A DNA stretch of 7,369 nt from Bdellovibrionales bacterium (GTDB lineage: Bacteria; Bdellovibrionota; Bacteriovoracia; Bacteriovoracales; Bacteriovoracaceae), in assembly GCA_030633015.1 (NCBI GenBank), contig DAOVTR010000076.1, positions 1-7,369 of the forward strand. The letters are read 5' to 3'. This document shows, one piece after another, positions 7,110 through 7,369 of this stretch. Under the pieces are notes generated by a model that saw only the letters and a list, made by a program, of their open reading frames with translations, did no database searches and had not been told where the DNA came from. Position 1 is the stretch's first letter; each line of letters starts with the position of its first letter. A program made the position numbers and the translations under genes.

Positions 7110-7369
7110 ATGAGCAAAAGAGATTATTACGAAATTTTAGGTATTTCAAAATCAGCGCAAAAAGATGAAATTAAAAAAGCTTATCGTAAACTTGCAATGA
7201 AATACCATCCTGACCGAAATCCAGACAATAAAGAAGCGGAGTCAAAATTCAAAGAAGCTTCTGAAGCAGCCGATGTACTTATAAACGAACAAAAACGTTC
7301 AAAGTATGATCAATTTGGCCATGCAGGTGTTGATGGACAAGCAGGAGGATTTGGTTCTGGAGGATTTTC
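7110..7369 (+). CDS. dnaJ: DnaJ, Hsp40 co-chaperone (N-terminal part, cut by window)
   Basis: The first 86 codons of DnaJ, which brings unfolded clients to DnaK and stimulates its ATPase. The J-domain is clear: [14 protein letters not shown] (3-16), helix II with [16 protein letters not shown], and the HPD motif at His33-Pro34-Asp35. Helix III ends [15 protein letters not shown]. The start of the Gly/Phe-rich linker (GGFGSGGF) is reached before the edge, which is typical of full DnaJ. The zinc-finger and C-terminal domains lie outside. Helix III reads [10 protein letters not shown], where KEAYEVL-like sequences are usual, so a conserved Tyr is replaced by Ala. The ribosome site is weak (only AAGATAG, 7096-7102), unlike dnaK. 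It sits 80 bp after the dnaK stop, behind a terminator. Confidence 0.96.
   Translation, partial: MSKRDYYEILGISKSAQKDEIKKAYRKLAMKYHPDRNPDNKEAESKFKEASEAADVLINEQKRSKYDQFGHAGVDGQAGGFGSGGF

Overview
This is an AT-rich chromosomal stretch from a Gram-negative bacterium and it looks like a housekeeping region. The DnaK is of proteobacterial type and nearly collinear with the E. coli protein. GrpE, DnaK and DnaJ lie in that order, preceded by a promoter that resembles the RpoH (sigma-32) class. A two-unit M16 peptidase and HemW are also present. The combination would suit an AT-rich deltaproteobacterial or Bdellovibrionota-like lineage, but that placement is inference and weakly held. I see no insertion sequence, CRISPR array, tRNA, prophage or defence gene.

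Layout. Positions 1-202 (minus) hold the N-terminus of an unrecognised exported protein. A 95-bp gap with two divergent -10 elements separates it from rnpB (plus, about 298-597), the RNA subunit of RNase P. Directly abutting and convergent is a large M16 zinc peptidase (minus, 601-3189) made of two M16 units. A 61- to 76-bp divergent gap leads to hemW (plus, 3266-4390), a radical-SAM-family heme chaperone. After about 100 bp containing the sigma-32-like promoter come grpE (4495-5082) and dnaK (5107-7029). A good intrinsic terminator (7067-7095) then precedes dnaJ (from 7110), which the window cuts off after 86 codons.

How the genes work together. GrpE, DnaK and DnaJ are the three parts of the Hsp70 folding cycle: DnaJ delivers substrate and triggers ATP hydrolysis, DnaK holds the substrate, and GrpE exchanges the nucleotide. 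The spacing and promoter suggest grpE-dnaK are transcribed together under heat-shock control. dnaJ is probably reached by partial read-through of the terminator or from its own promoter. The peptidase, hemW and rnpB have no evident functional link to this set and appear to be neighbours only.

The most unusual point is rnpB. It has the universal core (P1, P2, P4, P15, P18 and the CR-I and CR-V sequences) but is only about 300 nt long. It lacks the normally near-universal specificity-domain block that reads GGTGAAA...GGTAAGAGC.CACC. A single 9-bp hairpin with a GTAA loop stands where P12, P13 and P14 would be expected.
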